The notes beneath the pieces were generated by a model. That model saw only the letters and a list, made by a program, of their open reading frames with translations. It searched no databases and was not told the DNA's origin. Shown here in pieces: positions 7,236 through 12,207 of a stretch of 12,250 nucleotides of DNA. The number at the start of each line of letters is the position of its first letter. The first letter of the stretch is position 1. Both the position numbers and the translations under genes were made by a program. Origin of the DNA: an uncultured Clostridia bacterium (GTDB taxonomy: Bacteria; Bacillota; Clostridia; UMGS1883); the NCBI GenBank assembly GCA_947624455.1, contig CANQKL010000038.1, positions 1 through 12,250 of the forward strand, given 5' to 3'.

Positions 7236-7520
7236 CGGGGCTGTCCAAAAAAATCGTGCAGAACAAACGAAAATCAGCTCTCGCAGACGGCAGGCTTCGC
7301 CTGCCGCCGAGAAAGCCCTCCCGACGGCGTACACAGGTACGCCGAGCGGTGATTTTCGTTCGTAGTTCAAGGGCATAAAATGAGAAAATTTGCTCGTAGG
7401 GCAAATTTTCTACATTAACACGTTATTTTATTTTTTTCGACTGATTATATAATGCTATAATTTACCTTAAATTATAGCTTTTAGCCCTTGAACGGTCTGC
7501 GCCATTTTTTTACAGCCCCG
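7236..7520. mobile_element. Possible MITE-like element bounded by inverted repeats
   Basis: CGGGGCTGT-CC-AAAAAAA (7236-7253) and TTTTTTTACAGCCCCG (7505-7520) are near-perfect inverse complements, differing by two inserted C. A further match GGCTGTAAAAAAA occurs at 7201-7213. Within the element, GAACAAACGAAAATCA (7261-7276) is an imperfect inverse of the stretch at 7350-7368, and GTTCAAGGGC (7365-7374) is inverse to GCCCTTGAAC (7483-7492). There is no transposase. I see no clear target duplication, so the mobile reading is an inference from the ends and internal symmetry. Confidence 0.42.
7350..7377 (+). repeat. 28-bp dispersed repeat, copy 1
   Basis: A 28-bp string beginning TGATTTTCGTTCG and ending TTCAAGGGCATA occurs exactly again at 12131-12158 in the same orientation, about 4.8 kb away. 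The start of the string also occurs inverted at 7261-7276. Both exact copies are intergenic. Confidence 0.85.
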
Positions 7521-7532
7521 CTTTAAAGCGTC

Positions 7533-7552
7533 AAGAAAACCGGGCGACCCGG
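7533..7552 (-). terminator. Probable terminator after rplL
   Basis: On the minus strand CCGGG-TCG-CCCGG (7552-7540) runs into TTTTCTT, 32 bases after the rplL stop. An overlapping palindrome CGGGAAAATTCCCG (7550-7563) could compete with the stem. Moderate strength: the stem is only 5 bp. Confidence 0.6.
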
Positions 7553-7584
7553 GAAAATTCCCGAGCCGCCTGGCGATCGTCAAT

Positions 7585-7953
7585 TTACTTAAGCTCGACC
7601 TTAGCGCCGACTTCTTCCAGCTGAGCCTTGTACTTCTCAGCGTCCTCCTTGCCAACGCCCTCCTTGAGGGTGGTGGGAGCGCCGTCAACGGCGGCCTTGG
7701 CCTCTTTAAGTCCCAGACCGGTGATCTCGCGAACGACCTTGATGACCTTGATCTTCTCGGCGCCAGCCTCAGCCAGTACCAGATTGAACTCGGTCTTTTC
7801 TTCCTCGGCGGGAGCGGCGCCGCCAGCAGCGCCAACAACGGCAACGGGAGCGGCGGCGCTTACGCCGAATTCCTCTTCCATAGCCTTAACAAGCTCGGCA
7901 ACCTCAAGCAGCTTGAGTTCCTTTATGGCGTCAATGATTTCCTGAATTGTCAT
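7585..7953 (-). CDS. rplL: Ribosomal protein L7/L12
   Basis: A 122-residue protein of the ribosomal stalk, which recruits the translational GTPases. It has the N-terminal dimerisation helices (1-32, MTIQEIIDAIKELKLLEVAE), an Ala/Gly/Pro hinge (about 33-52) and the compact C-terminal domain (53-122) with KTEFNLVL, KIKVIKVVREITGLGLKEAK and VGAKVELK. Length is standard. The ATG at 7953 is chosen because GGAGG lies 9 bases before it and the family begins at this Met; an in-frame TTG at 7962 is too close to that site. It is the last gene of the rplJ-rplL unit. In most bacteria rpoB and rpoC come next, but here a repeat-filled gap and holA follow. Confidence 0.98.
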   Translation of the reverse strand: MTIQEIIDAIKELKLLEVAELVKAMEEEFGVSAAAPVAVVGAAGGAAPAEEEKTEFNLVLAEAGAEKIKVIKVVREITGLGLKEAKAAVDGAPTTLKEGVGKEDAEKYKAQLEEVGAKVELK

Positions 7954-8004
7954 TACAAACAACCTCCAATATAATTAAATATTATTTCCTTTGATTCACT
8001 CCGC

Positions 8005-8604
8005 TCACTGGGCGGCGGGAGCTTCGGCAGCAGCCTCGGCGGCTTCGGCAGGGGCCTCAGCGGGGGCCTCGGCGGGAGCTTCGGCGGCGGGCTTCTGAAT
8101 ATCGGCAGGCTCTACCCCGTTGTCCACAAGGGCCTGAAGGGTGCGAACCAGCTTGCTGACGGGAGCGTTCAGGCTGCCCATGATCTTAGCGATGAGTACG
8201 TCGCGGTTGGGAGTGGCGGCGAGAGTCTTAAGCTCGTCAAGGCTCATTACGCGCCCATCCAGGAAACCGCTCTTTATCTCAAGCTTCTCGTTGTCCTTGG
8301 CAAAATCGGCAATGACCTTGGCGGGAGCTACCTCGTCGGTCATGCTGACAGCCAGAGCGGTGGGGCCGTTAAGTATAGGGTCCAGCTCGTTAAAACCAAC
8401 GGCATCGGCGGCCAGACGGGTAAGGGTGTTCTTTACTACCTTATACTCCACGCCCGCCTCGCGCAGCTTGTTGCGAAGCTGTGTGTCCTGCTCAACGGTG
8501 AGGCCGCAATAGTCTACAAACACGCCGGAAACAGCGTTCCGAAGCTGCTCTGTAAGGCCGGCAACGATCTGCTTTTTCTCATCGAGAACTTTCTGACTTG
8601 GCAT
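8005..8604 (-). CDS. rplJ: Ribosomal protein L10
   Basis: A 199-residue stalk base protein that joins 23S rRNA to the L7/L12 dimers. The family core is clear: MPSQKVLDEKKQIV, VSGVFVDYCGLTVEQDTQLR, LREAGVEYKVVKNTLTR, NGPTALAVS and an L12-binding C-terminal helix around VSKLVRTLQALV. It exceeds the usual 165-175 residues through a tail of about 29 residues made of Ala, Glu and Pro (AEAPAEAPAEAPAEAAEA), coded by a 12-bp-periodic stretch at about 8010-8090. The ATG at 8604 has GAGGTGA 6 bases upstream. It is 51 bases before rplL and follows the L10 leader RNA, through which the L10-L12 complex probably represses the pair. Confidence 0.98.
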   Translation of the reverse strand: MPSQKVLDEKKQIVAGLTEQLRNAVSGVFVDYCGLTVEQDTQLRNKLREAGVEYKVVKNTLTRLAADAVGFNELDPILNGPTALAVSMTDEVAPAKVIADFAKDNEKLEIKSGFLDGRVMSLDELKTLAATPNRDVLIAKIMGSLNAPVSKLVRTLQALVDNGVEPADIQKPAAEAPAEAPAEAPAEAAEAAAEAPAAQ

Positions 8605-8635
8605 ATACGTTCACCTCACATTATATTGAATAACT

Positions 8636-8671
8636 AAAATGGAGTCTCCGCCACAGACGCAAAGACTCCAT
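8636..8671 (-). terminator. Attenuator hairpin at the end of the L10 leader
   Basis: On the minus strand ATGGAGTCT (8671-8663) pairs perfectly with AGACTCCAT (8647-8639) around a 15-base loop and runs into TTTTAG. The U-tract is short, so termination may be partial. The loop contains GTCTGTGG, which is the 3' strand of leader helix P1, so P1 and this hairpin should exclude each other. Confidence 0.7.
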
Positions 8672-8742
8672 AGGATATCAAATCTTTTGAAGGCTTCCTC
8701 GGCGGGGCTTAACAAGGACCGGCCTCTGCCCGCTGTCTGTGG
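8651..8742 (-). ncRNA. L10 leader (ribosomal autoregulatory RNA)
   Basis: On the minus strand CCACAGAC (8742-8735) pairs with GTCTGTGG (8658-8651) to close a structured region. Between them is the family hallmark GTTAAGCCCCGCCGAGGAAG, close to the CUUAAU-CCUGCCGAGG consensus of the L10 leader (Rfam L10_leader). The element lies between the rplJ promoter and rplJ. In this family the L10-L12 complex binds the leader and lowers expression of rplJ-rplL; here the control is probably transcriptional, through the hairpin that follows. Confidence 0.9.
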
Positions 8743-8763
8743 AAAAGATATTTTACGGCAGTT

Positions 8764-8792
8764 ATTATACCGCAAAAATACGGATTTGTCAA
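8764..8792 (-). promoter_or_regulatory. Consensus promoter of rplJ-rplL
   Basis: On the minus strand a perfect TTGACA (8787-8792), a 17-base spacer and a perfect TATAAT (8764-8769). Transcription would begin near 8757 and read the L10 leader. It lies only 29 bases after the rplA stop, so the stalk genes can be transcribed apart from rplK-rplA; no terminator is evident after rplA. Confidence 0.93.
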
Positions 8793-8820
8793 GAGTTAAT
8801 TTGGAATTTTCCCAAAAAAC

Positions 8821-9513
8821 TTACATAAACCGCGCGCCGTTCACCTTGATGCCGGGGCCCATGGTGCTGGCGAGGGCTACGCTCTTGAGGTAAGTGCCCT
8901 TGGCGGCGACGGGCTTGGCCTTAACGATGGCGGACATAAGGGTGTTCAAATTCTCGCCAAGCTTCTCGGGGCCGAAGGACGCCTTGCCGATGGGACAGTG
9001 GATGATATTGGTCTTATCGAGACGGTACTCGATCTTACCGGCCTTGACCTCGGTAACGGCACGGGCCACGTCGGGGCTGACGGTACCGGCCTTGGGGTTG
9101 GGCATAAGGCCCTTGGGGCCAAGGATACGGGCTATACGGCCAACGACGCCCATCATGTCGGGGGTGGCGATAACCACGTCGAAATCGAACCAGTTGTCGT
9201 TCTGGATCTTGGCGACATAGTCCTCGGCGCCCACATAGTCGGCTCCGGCGGCCAGGGCCTTGTCAACATTGTCGCCCTTGGCAAACACCAGCACGCGCAC
9301 CTTTTTGCCCGTTCCGTTGGGAAGAACAACGGCGCCGCGTACCTGCTGGTCGGCGTGGCGGGAGTCGACGCCCAGCTTGATGTGAGCCTCGATAGTTTCG
9401 TCAAACTTGGCGCTGGCGGTTTTTACGACCAGCTCCAGAGCCTCGGCAGGGTCATACTGTTTGCCAGACTCGATGAGCTTCGCGCCGGCATTATATTTCT
9501 TACCGTGTTTCAT
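8821..9513 (-). CDS. rplA: Ribosomal protein L1
   Basis: A 230-residue protein of the L1 stalk, which helps release E-site tRNA; L1 often represses its own operon. The start MKHGKKYNAGAKLIESGKQY, the KFDETIEAHIKLGVDSRHAD segment, the RGAVVLPNGTGKKVRVLVFA segment and the signature ILGPKGLMPNPKAGTV are all present, and the length is standard. The ATG at 9513 has AGGAGG 11 bases upstream, a slightly wide gap. It follows rplK by 88 bases; that gap has a CGCGC-AGA-GCGCG hairpin. Confidence 0.98.
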   Translation of the reverse strand: MKHGKKYNAGAKLIESGKQYDPAEALELVVKTASAKFDETIEAHIKLGVDSRHADQQVRGAVVLPNGTGKKVRVLVFAKGDNVDKALAAGADYVGAEDYVAKIQNDNWFDFDVVIATPDMMGVVGRIARILGPKGLMPNPKAGTVSPDVARAVTEVKAGKIEYRLDKTNIIHCPIGKASFGPEKLGENLNTLMSAIVKAKPVAAKGTYLKSVALASTMGPGIKVNGARFM

Positions 9514-9567
9514 AGCTTAATTAACCTCCTTAGTGGTCAACGGGAAAAACTCCCTCCCACTTAATTG

Positions 9568-9580
9568 CGCGCAGAGCGCG
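9568..9580. repeat. GC-rich hairpin in the rplK-rplA gap
   Basis: CGCGC-AGA-GCGCG lies 20 bases after the rplK stop. It shares the 11-mer GCGCAGAGCGC with the hairpin in the nusG-rplK gap (10107-10121). There is no T-tract after it on the minus strand. Confidence 0.65.
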
Positions 9581-9601
9581 TTAGTCTTTTATTCAGTTAT
9601 C

Positions 9602-10027
9602 TCAGTCCTCAACGGTAACGCCCATGCTTCTCGCCGTACCGGCGATCATGCTCATGGCGGCCTCAAGGCTGGCGGCGTTAAGGTCGGGCATCTTCTGCTC
9701 GGCGATAGCCTGCAGGTCGGCCTTCTTGATAGCGGCAACCTTGGTCTTGTTGGGTACGCCGCTACCGCTTTCGATCTTGCAAGCCTTCTTGATAAGAACT
9801 GCCGCGGGGGGAGTCTTTGTCACGAAGGTAAAGGATCTGTCGGCGTAAACGGTGATGATGACGGGGATGATAAGACCCGCGTCCTTCGCCGTGCGCTCGT
9901 TGAACTCCTTGGTGAACTGCACGATATTAACGCCGTGCTGACCCAGAGCGGGGCCTACCGGGGGCGCCGGAGTGGCCTTACCTGCGGGGATCTGCAATTT
10001 AATGTAGCCTGTAACTTTCTGTGCCAT
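9602..10027 (-). CDS. rplK: Ribosomal protein L11
   Basis: A 141-residue protein of the GTPase-associated centre. The N-terminal domain starts MAQKVTGYIKLQIPAGKATP and has the PPVGPALGQHGVNI signature with the proline pair linked to thiopeptide binding; the C-terminal rRNA-binding domain has SGSGVPNKTKVAAIKKADLQ and ends RSMGVTVED. Length is standard. The ATG at 10027 has AGGAGGTG about 9 bases upstream. It is 121 bases after nusG, a wide gap for this cluster. Confidence 0.98.
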   Translation of the reverse strand: MAQKVTGYIKLQIPAGKATPAPPVGPALGQHGVNIVQFTKEFNERTAKDAGLIIPVIITVYADRSFTFVTKTPPAAVLIKKACKIESGSGVPNKTKVAAIKKADLQAIAEQKMPDLNAASLEAAMSMIAGTARSMGVTVED

Positions 10028-10106
10028 TGCTTGTGCACCTCCTAATGAAAAAATGTGGTATTAAGTAAACGCTGAACCGATCAGGGCTTACTATAGCGGA
10101 CCAAAG

Positions 10107-10121
10107 CGGCGCAGAGCGCCG
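10107..10121. repeat. GC-rich hairpin in the nusG-rplK gap
   Basis: CGGCGC-AGA-GCGCCG lies 27 bases after the nusG stop. It shares the 11-mer GCGCAGAGCGC with the hairpin at 9568-9580, and both gaps also contain CTCCCACT. No U-tract follows, so it is not a plain terminator. Confidence 0.65.
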
Positions 10122-10148
10122 TCCTCCCACTCAAAATTTAACAGCCCC

Positions 10149-10685
10149 TTAATCCAGAGGCTCGACCTGGCGGAAATCGAAATCCACCTGCATCTCACGG
10201 CCGCCGAACATGGTAACCATGACGCTGACGGTTCGGCGCTCGGTGTTGATATCCAGCACCTCGCCCATGAAGCCCTCCATGGAGCCTTCGCTGATACGAA
10301 CCGTGTCGCCCACGGCGTAATCCACGCTCACCGTCGGCACCTCGACGCCCATGCGCTCCACCTCTTTTTCGCTGAGGGGAACGGGTTCGCTGCCCGGGCC
10401 GACAAAGCCGGTGCAGCCCCGGGTGTTGCGGACGATGTACCAGGTCTCGTTGGTCATTATCATCTTGACGAAGATATAACCGGGGTAAATTTTACGCTGA
10501 ACGACCTTTTTCTGTCCGTCCTCCTTCTCCTCGACCACGTCCTCGGTAGGGACGCGGACCTCGGCGATGAGGTTGCGGATATTGCGGTTGTCAACGGTTT
10601 TTTCTATGCTGTCCTTGACCTTCATCTCGTACTCGGCGTAGGTGTGGGCAACATACCATCTCAGCTCATCGCTGGTTTTAATCAT
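10149..10685 (-). CDS. nusG: Transcription antitermination/pausing factor NusG
   Basis: A 178-residue RNA polymerase-bound factor that links transcription to translation and modulates pausing. The NGN domain (about 8-112) has LRWYVAHTYAEYEMKVKDSI, RKIYPGYIFVKM and WYIVRNTRGCTGFVGPG; the KOW domain (about 122-178) has DYAVGDTVRISEGSMEGFMG and ends FRQVEPLD. Length is standard. The ATG at 10685 is the only usable start, because a TAG lies in frame 9 bases upstream. The only strong ribosome binding site, AGGAGG, is 21 bases away, with a small hairpin between (see separate entry). It follows secE by 41 bases in the conserved rpmG-secE-nusG order. Confidence 0.98.
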   Translation of the reverse strand: MIKTSDELRWYVAHTYAEYEMKVKDSIEKTVDNRNIRNLIAEVRVPTEDVVEEKEDGQKKVVQRKIYPGYIFVKMIMTNETWYIVRNTRGCTGFVGPGSEPVPLSEKEVERMGVEVPTVSVDYAVGDTVRISEGSMEGFMGEVLDINTERRTVSVMVTMFGGREMQVDFDFRQVEPLD

Positions 10686-10712
10686 AGCGTCGGGCTATTG
10701 CCCTTGCCTCCT
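10685..10712 (-). promoter_or_regulatory. Ribosome binding site of nusG with a hairpin in the spacer
   Basis: On the minus strand AGGAGG (10712-10707) is 21 bases from the ATG, too far for a normal site. The spacer contains GGGC-AATA-GCCC (10703-10692). If folded, it would bring the effective spacing down to about 9 bases. Folding is an inference. Confidence 0.5.
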
Positions 10713-10726
10713 TTCCGGTTTTAAAA

Positions 10727-10945
10727 TCAGCCCAGAGAAAGGATAAGACCGGCAAGCTGGGTAAACGCGATATCAAGCACGGCAAGAATGATGCCGAAGA
10801 TAACGATAGCGGCGATAACGATGCCGGTGTTGTTGATAAGCTGTTTCCTTGTGGGCCAAACGACCTTCTTCATTTCGGACTTAGTGGCCTTGATGCCCTT
10901 GCGCGCCCGAACTATAAGGCCCTCTTTTTTTGCAACTTCTCCCAT
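10727..10945 (-). CDS. secE: Preprotein translocase subunit SecE
   Basis: A 72-residue subunit of the SecYEG channel, of the short Gram-positive type with one membrane span. The amphipathic helix has the conserved KKVVWPTRKQLINNT segment (about 26-40), followed by a hydrophobic span (about 41-65). The ATG at 10945 is preferred because AGGGTGA lies 5 bases before it; an in-frame GTG at 10954 overlaps that site. It starts 14 bases after rpmG, so the two are cotranscribed and probably coupled. Confidence 0.96.
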   Translation of the reverse strand: MGEVAKKEGLIVRARKGIKATKSEMKKVVWPTRKQLINNTGIVIAAIVIFGIILAVLDIAFTQLAGLILSLG

Positions 10946-10959
10946 TTCACTCACCCTTT

Positions 10960-11109
10960 TTATTTAGTTTCCCTGTGGAGGGTATGCTTGCGGCAAAAAC
11001 GGCAGTACTTTGACATTTCAAGTCTGTCGGGAGTGTTCTTTTTCTCCTTCATTGTGTCGTAGTTGCGCTGCTTGCACTCGGTACACGCCAGTGTTACCTT
11101 AACTCTCAT
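10960..11109 (-). CDS. rpmG: Ribosomal protein L33 (zinc-binding type)
   Basis: A 49-residue protein reading MRVKVTLACTECKQRNYDTM..., with TPDRLEMSKYCRFCRKHTLH near the end. The two CxxC pairs (Cys 9 and 12, Cys 36 and 39) mark the zinc-binding form of L33. The ATG at 11109 has AAGGA 9 bases upstream; an in-frame ATG at 11118 touches that site and is less likely. It is the first gene of the secE-nusG cluster, the usual order in Clostridia. It is transcribed from a promoter about 150 bases upstream. Confidence 0.97.
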   Translation of the reverse strand: MRVKVTLACTECKQRNYDTMKEKKNTPDRLEMSKYCRFCRKHTLHRETK

Positions 11110-11254
11110 GTCTTTCATTCCTTTCATTTATAGCTTGCGGGCCTGTCCGCCGGGCCTGTGGGCCTGTCCCGGACCACGCCGCCGCCTAAATTCCCTCTTG
11201 GAAGGCCGCCGCAGCTGACGCACAATAAAAAAGCCTTCTCATCGAGGTAAAAGT
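11110..11254 (-). promoter_or_regulatory. Untranslated leader of rpmG with repeats
   Basis: About 140 bases separate the predicted start of transcription from rpmG. The leader has GAAGGC and GCCTTC arms about 26 bases apart and, near 11139-11174, three copies of GGGCCTGT or its near match on the plus strand. No tRNA or known riboswitch is evident. Its length and structure hint at a regulatory role, unproven. Confidence 0.4.
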
Positions 11255-11283
11255 AGTTTATCACATTTTCAATATGTTGTCAA
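11255..11283 (-). promoter_or_regulatory. Promoter of the rpmG-secE-nusG-rplK-rplA operon
   Basis: On the minus strand a perfect TTGACA (11278-11283), a 17-base spacer and TAAACT (11255-11260). It faces away from the DUF805 promoter; the two -35 boxes are about 100 bases apart with AT-rich DNA between them. Confidence 0.88.
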
Positions 11284-11383
11284 GTGTTTTTGTAAAAAAA
11301 TTTCAGAAATTTACCTGCCGCCATATTAGTATGGATTTGTAAATATTTTTCGCAAAAAATTTGTACAAAATTGAAAAAAATTA

Positions 11384-11412
11384 TTGACAAGGCACTCTTA
11401 AAAATGTATAAT
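11384..11412 (+). promoter_or_regulatory. Consensus promoter of the DUF805 gene
   Basis: TTGACA (11384-11389), a 17-base spacer and TATAAT (11407-11412), both hexamers perfect, 33 bases ahead of the ATG. The AT-rich A/T tracts just upstream could act as an UP element. Confidence 0.93.
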
Positions 11413-11444
11413 TATTACATAAGATGATAAAGAGGAGGATGTAT

Positions 11445-11918
11445 ATGAATTACTTTATTGACGCGATGAAGAACTACGCCAACTTTAAGGGCAGGACTAA
11501 CCGGTTCTCCTACTGGATGTTCCTGATCATCGCCGCCGCCATTTCCGCGGTAGGCATCCTTATTGCCATCGCTGCCACCGGCGGCCTTGGCCAGGCGAGG
11601 GAGCTGCACACGGCTTTCGGTATGTCTCCGGCGGCGTTGGGCGTTTCGGCGGCCATTATTCTGGTGTTCATCTGCCCCACGGTGACTATTACAGTGCGCC
11701 GTCTCCATGACACGGGCCACAGCGCCTGGTGGATATCTCTGCTGGCGGCGTTTTGGCTGTGCTACTTTGTGACCTCCAAGGTGGAGATCTACATAGTGGC
11801 CGTCATCTTCGCTTTCCTGTCGTTCATACTTTTTGTTACTAATTTCATTCTGCTGTTCTGCGCCGACAGCCAGCACGGCGAAAATCAGTACGGCCCCAAT
11901 CCTAAGGCCGATAAGTAA
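11445..11918 (+). CDS. DUF805 family membrane protein
   Basis: A 157-residue integral membrane protein of unknown function (DUF805, PF05656; the family of E. coli YhaH/YhaI). Family hallmarks are FKGRTNRFSYW near the start (14-24), VRRLHDTGHSAWW (84-96) and the terminal GENQYGPNPK (145-154). Four hydrophobic spans can be placed at about 24-45, 68-83, 95-110 and 115-139. The ATG at 11445 has GGAGG 6 bases upstream; earlier in-frame ATGs at 11424 and 11439 have none at a usable distance. It stands alone with its own strong promoter and terminator, divergent from the ribosomal cluster, so its product may be abundant. The stop codon lies in the first unit of a tandem repeat. No role can be inferred from the neighbours. 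Confidence 0.93.
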   Translation: MNYFIDAMKNYANFKGRTNRFSYWMFLIIAAAISAVGILIAIAATGGLGQARELHTAFGMSPAALGVSAAIILVFICPTVTITVRRLHDTGHSAWWISLLAAFWLCYFVTSKVEIYIVAVIFAFLSFILFVTNFILLFCADSQHGENQYGPNPKADK

Positions 11919-11978
11919 TTGTTTGAATGTAATTGTTTGAATGTAATTATTTGAATGTAATTATTTGAACGTAATTAT
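11915..11978 (+). repeat. 14-bp tandem repeat overlapping the DUF805 stop codon
   Basis: Units of GTAATTGTTTGAAT start at 11915, 11929, 11943 (GTAATTATTTGAAT) and 11957 (GTAATTATTTGAAC), with a partial fifth (GTAATTAT). That makes about 4.6 copies. The TAA stop of the DUF805 gene (11916-11918) is part of unit 1. Confidence 0.95.
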
Positions 11979-11988
11979 CTGGCTAGGG

Positions 11989-12032
11989 AAAACATGGTGT
12001 CTCGGGCGCGTCCCGGTATGCCATGTTTTTTT
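11989..12032 (+). terminator. Intrinsic terminator of the DUF805 gene
   Basis: AAAACATGG (11989-11997) pairs with CCATGTTTT (12021-12029), with CGGG/CCCG paired inside, and the arm runs into a T-tract of seven. Confidence 0.9.
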
Positions 12033-12160
12033 GTTGTCCCAGCGAAAGCGGTGACCAGCGTGACGCTGGACCCAAAGCGCAAAATGTCAATCTACTATTC
12101 TTATGCGGCTTCGCAGAATAGCATAAGAGCTGATTTTCGTTCGTAGTTCAAGGGCATAGG
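12033..12160. repeat. Gene-free stretch with hairpins
   Basis: Between two terminators lie a perfect CCAGCG-TGA-CGCTGG hairpin (12055-12069), two overlapping alternative stems (CTATTCT/AGAATAG at 12095-12121; CTTATGC/GCATAAG at 12100-12127) and the second 28-bp dispersed repeat (12131-12158). I see no gene. Confidence 0.7.
12131..12158 (+). repeat. 28-bp dispersed repeat, copy 2
   Basis: Identical over 28 bases to 7350-7377, same orientation. It is preceded by GAGC, as is the inverted partial copy at 7261-7280, suggesting that the original unit was a little longer at this end. Confidence 0.85.
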
Positions 12161-12203
12161 AAAAAAGAAAAACCGTCTTTTTCTTGTAAAAAGGCGGTTT
12201 TTC
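12161..12203 (-). terminator. Strong minus-strand terminator for a gene beyond the right edge
   Basis: On the minus strand GAAAAACCGCCTTTTT (from 12203) pairs with AAAAAGACGGTTTTTC (ending 12167), 16 bp with one G-U pair and a 5-base loop, and runs into TTTTTTCC. No plus-strand T-tract follows, so it serves a leftward transcript. Confidence 0.85.
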
Positions 12204-12207
12204 CACA

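Larger units (their letters stand above)
7172..7584. repeat. Gene-free spacer between rplL and holA, rich in hairpins
   Basis: This 413-bp gap holds no supportable gene. From left to right it has CGGCAGGC-TTC-GCCTGCCG (7288-7306), CGGCGTAC-ACAG-GTACGCCG (7325-7344), an 11-bp hairpin AGAAAATTTGC/GCAAATTTTCT (7383-7411), a 10-bp hairpin GCTATAATTT/AAATTATAGC (7454-7478), the palindrome GCTTTAAAGC (7520-7529) and the rplL terminator. A larger inverted-repeat element spans most of it and is listed separately. Two TATAAT strings near 7448-7461 have no fitting -35 box. Confidence 0.75.

Noticed and set aside
7168..7404. Minus-strand 78-codon open frame before holA
   Set aside because: It reads through the hairpin-rich element and ends over the holA start; no family resemblance.
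7445..7465. Two TATAAT strings as promoters
   Set aside because: They lie in an AT-rich hairpin with no fitting -35 box on either strand and no gene correctly placed downstream.
7172..7584. Possible CRISPR array or transfer RNA among the hairpins
   Set aside because: The hairpins differ in sequence and spacing, so there are no regular repeats and spacers; no cloverleaf or TTC-loop consensus could be built.
11415..11876. Minus-strand 153-codon open frame
   Set aside because: Antisense to the DUF805 gene, rich in Arg, His and Gln as expected from a reversed membrane-protein sequence.
11915..11978. Tandem repeat as an origin-like iteron array
   Set aside because: The units are short AT-rich copies at a gene end, with no DnaA boxes or replication gene nearby.
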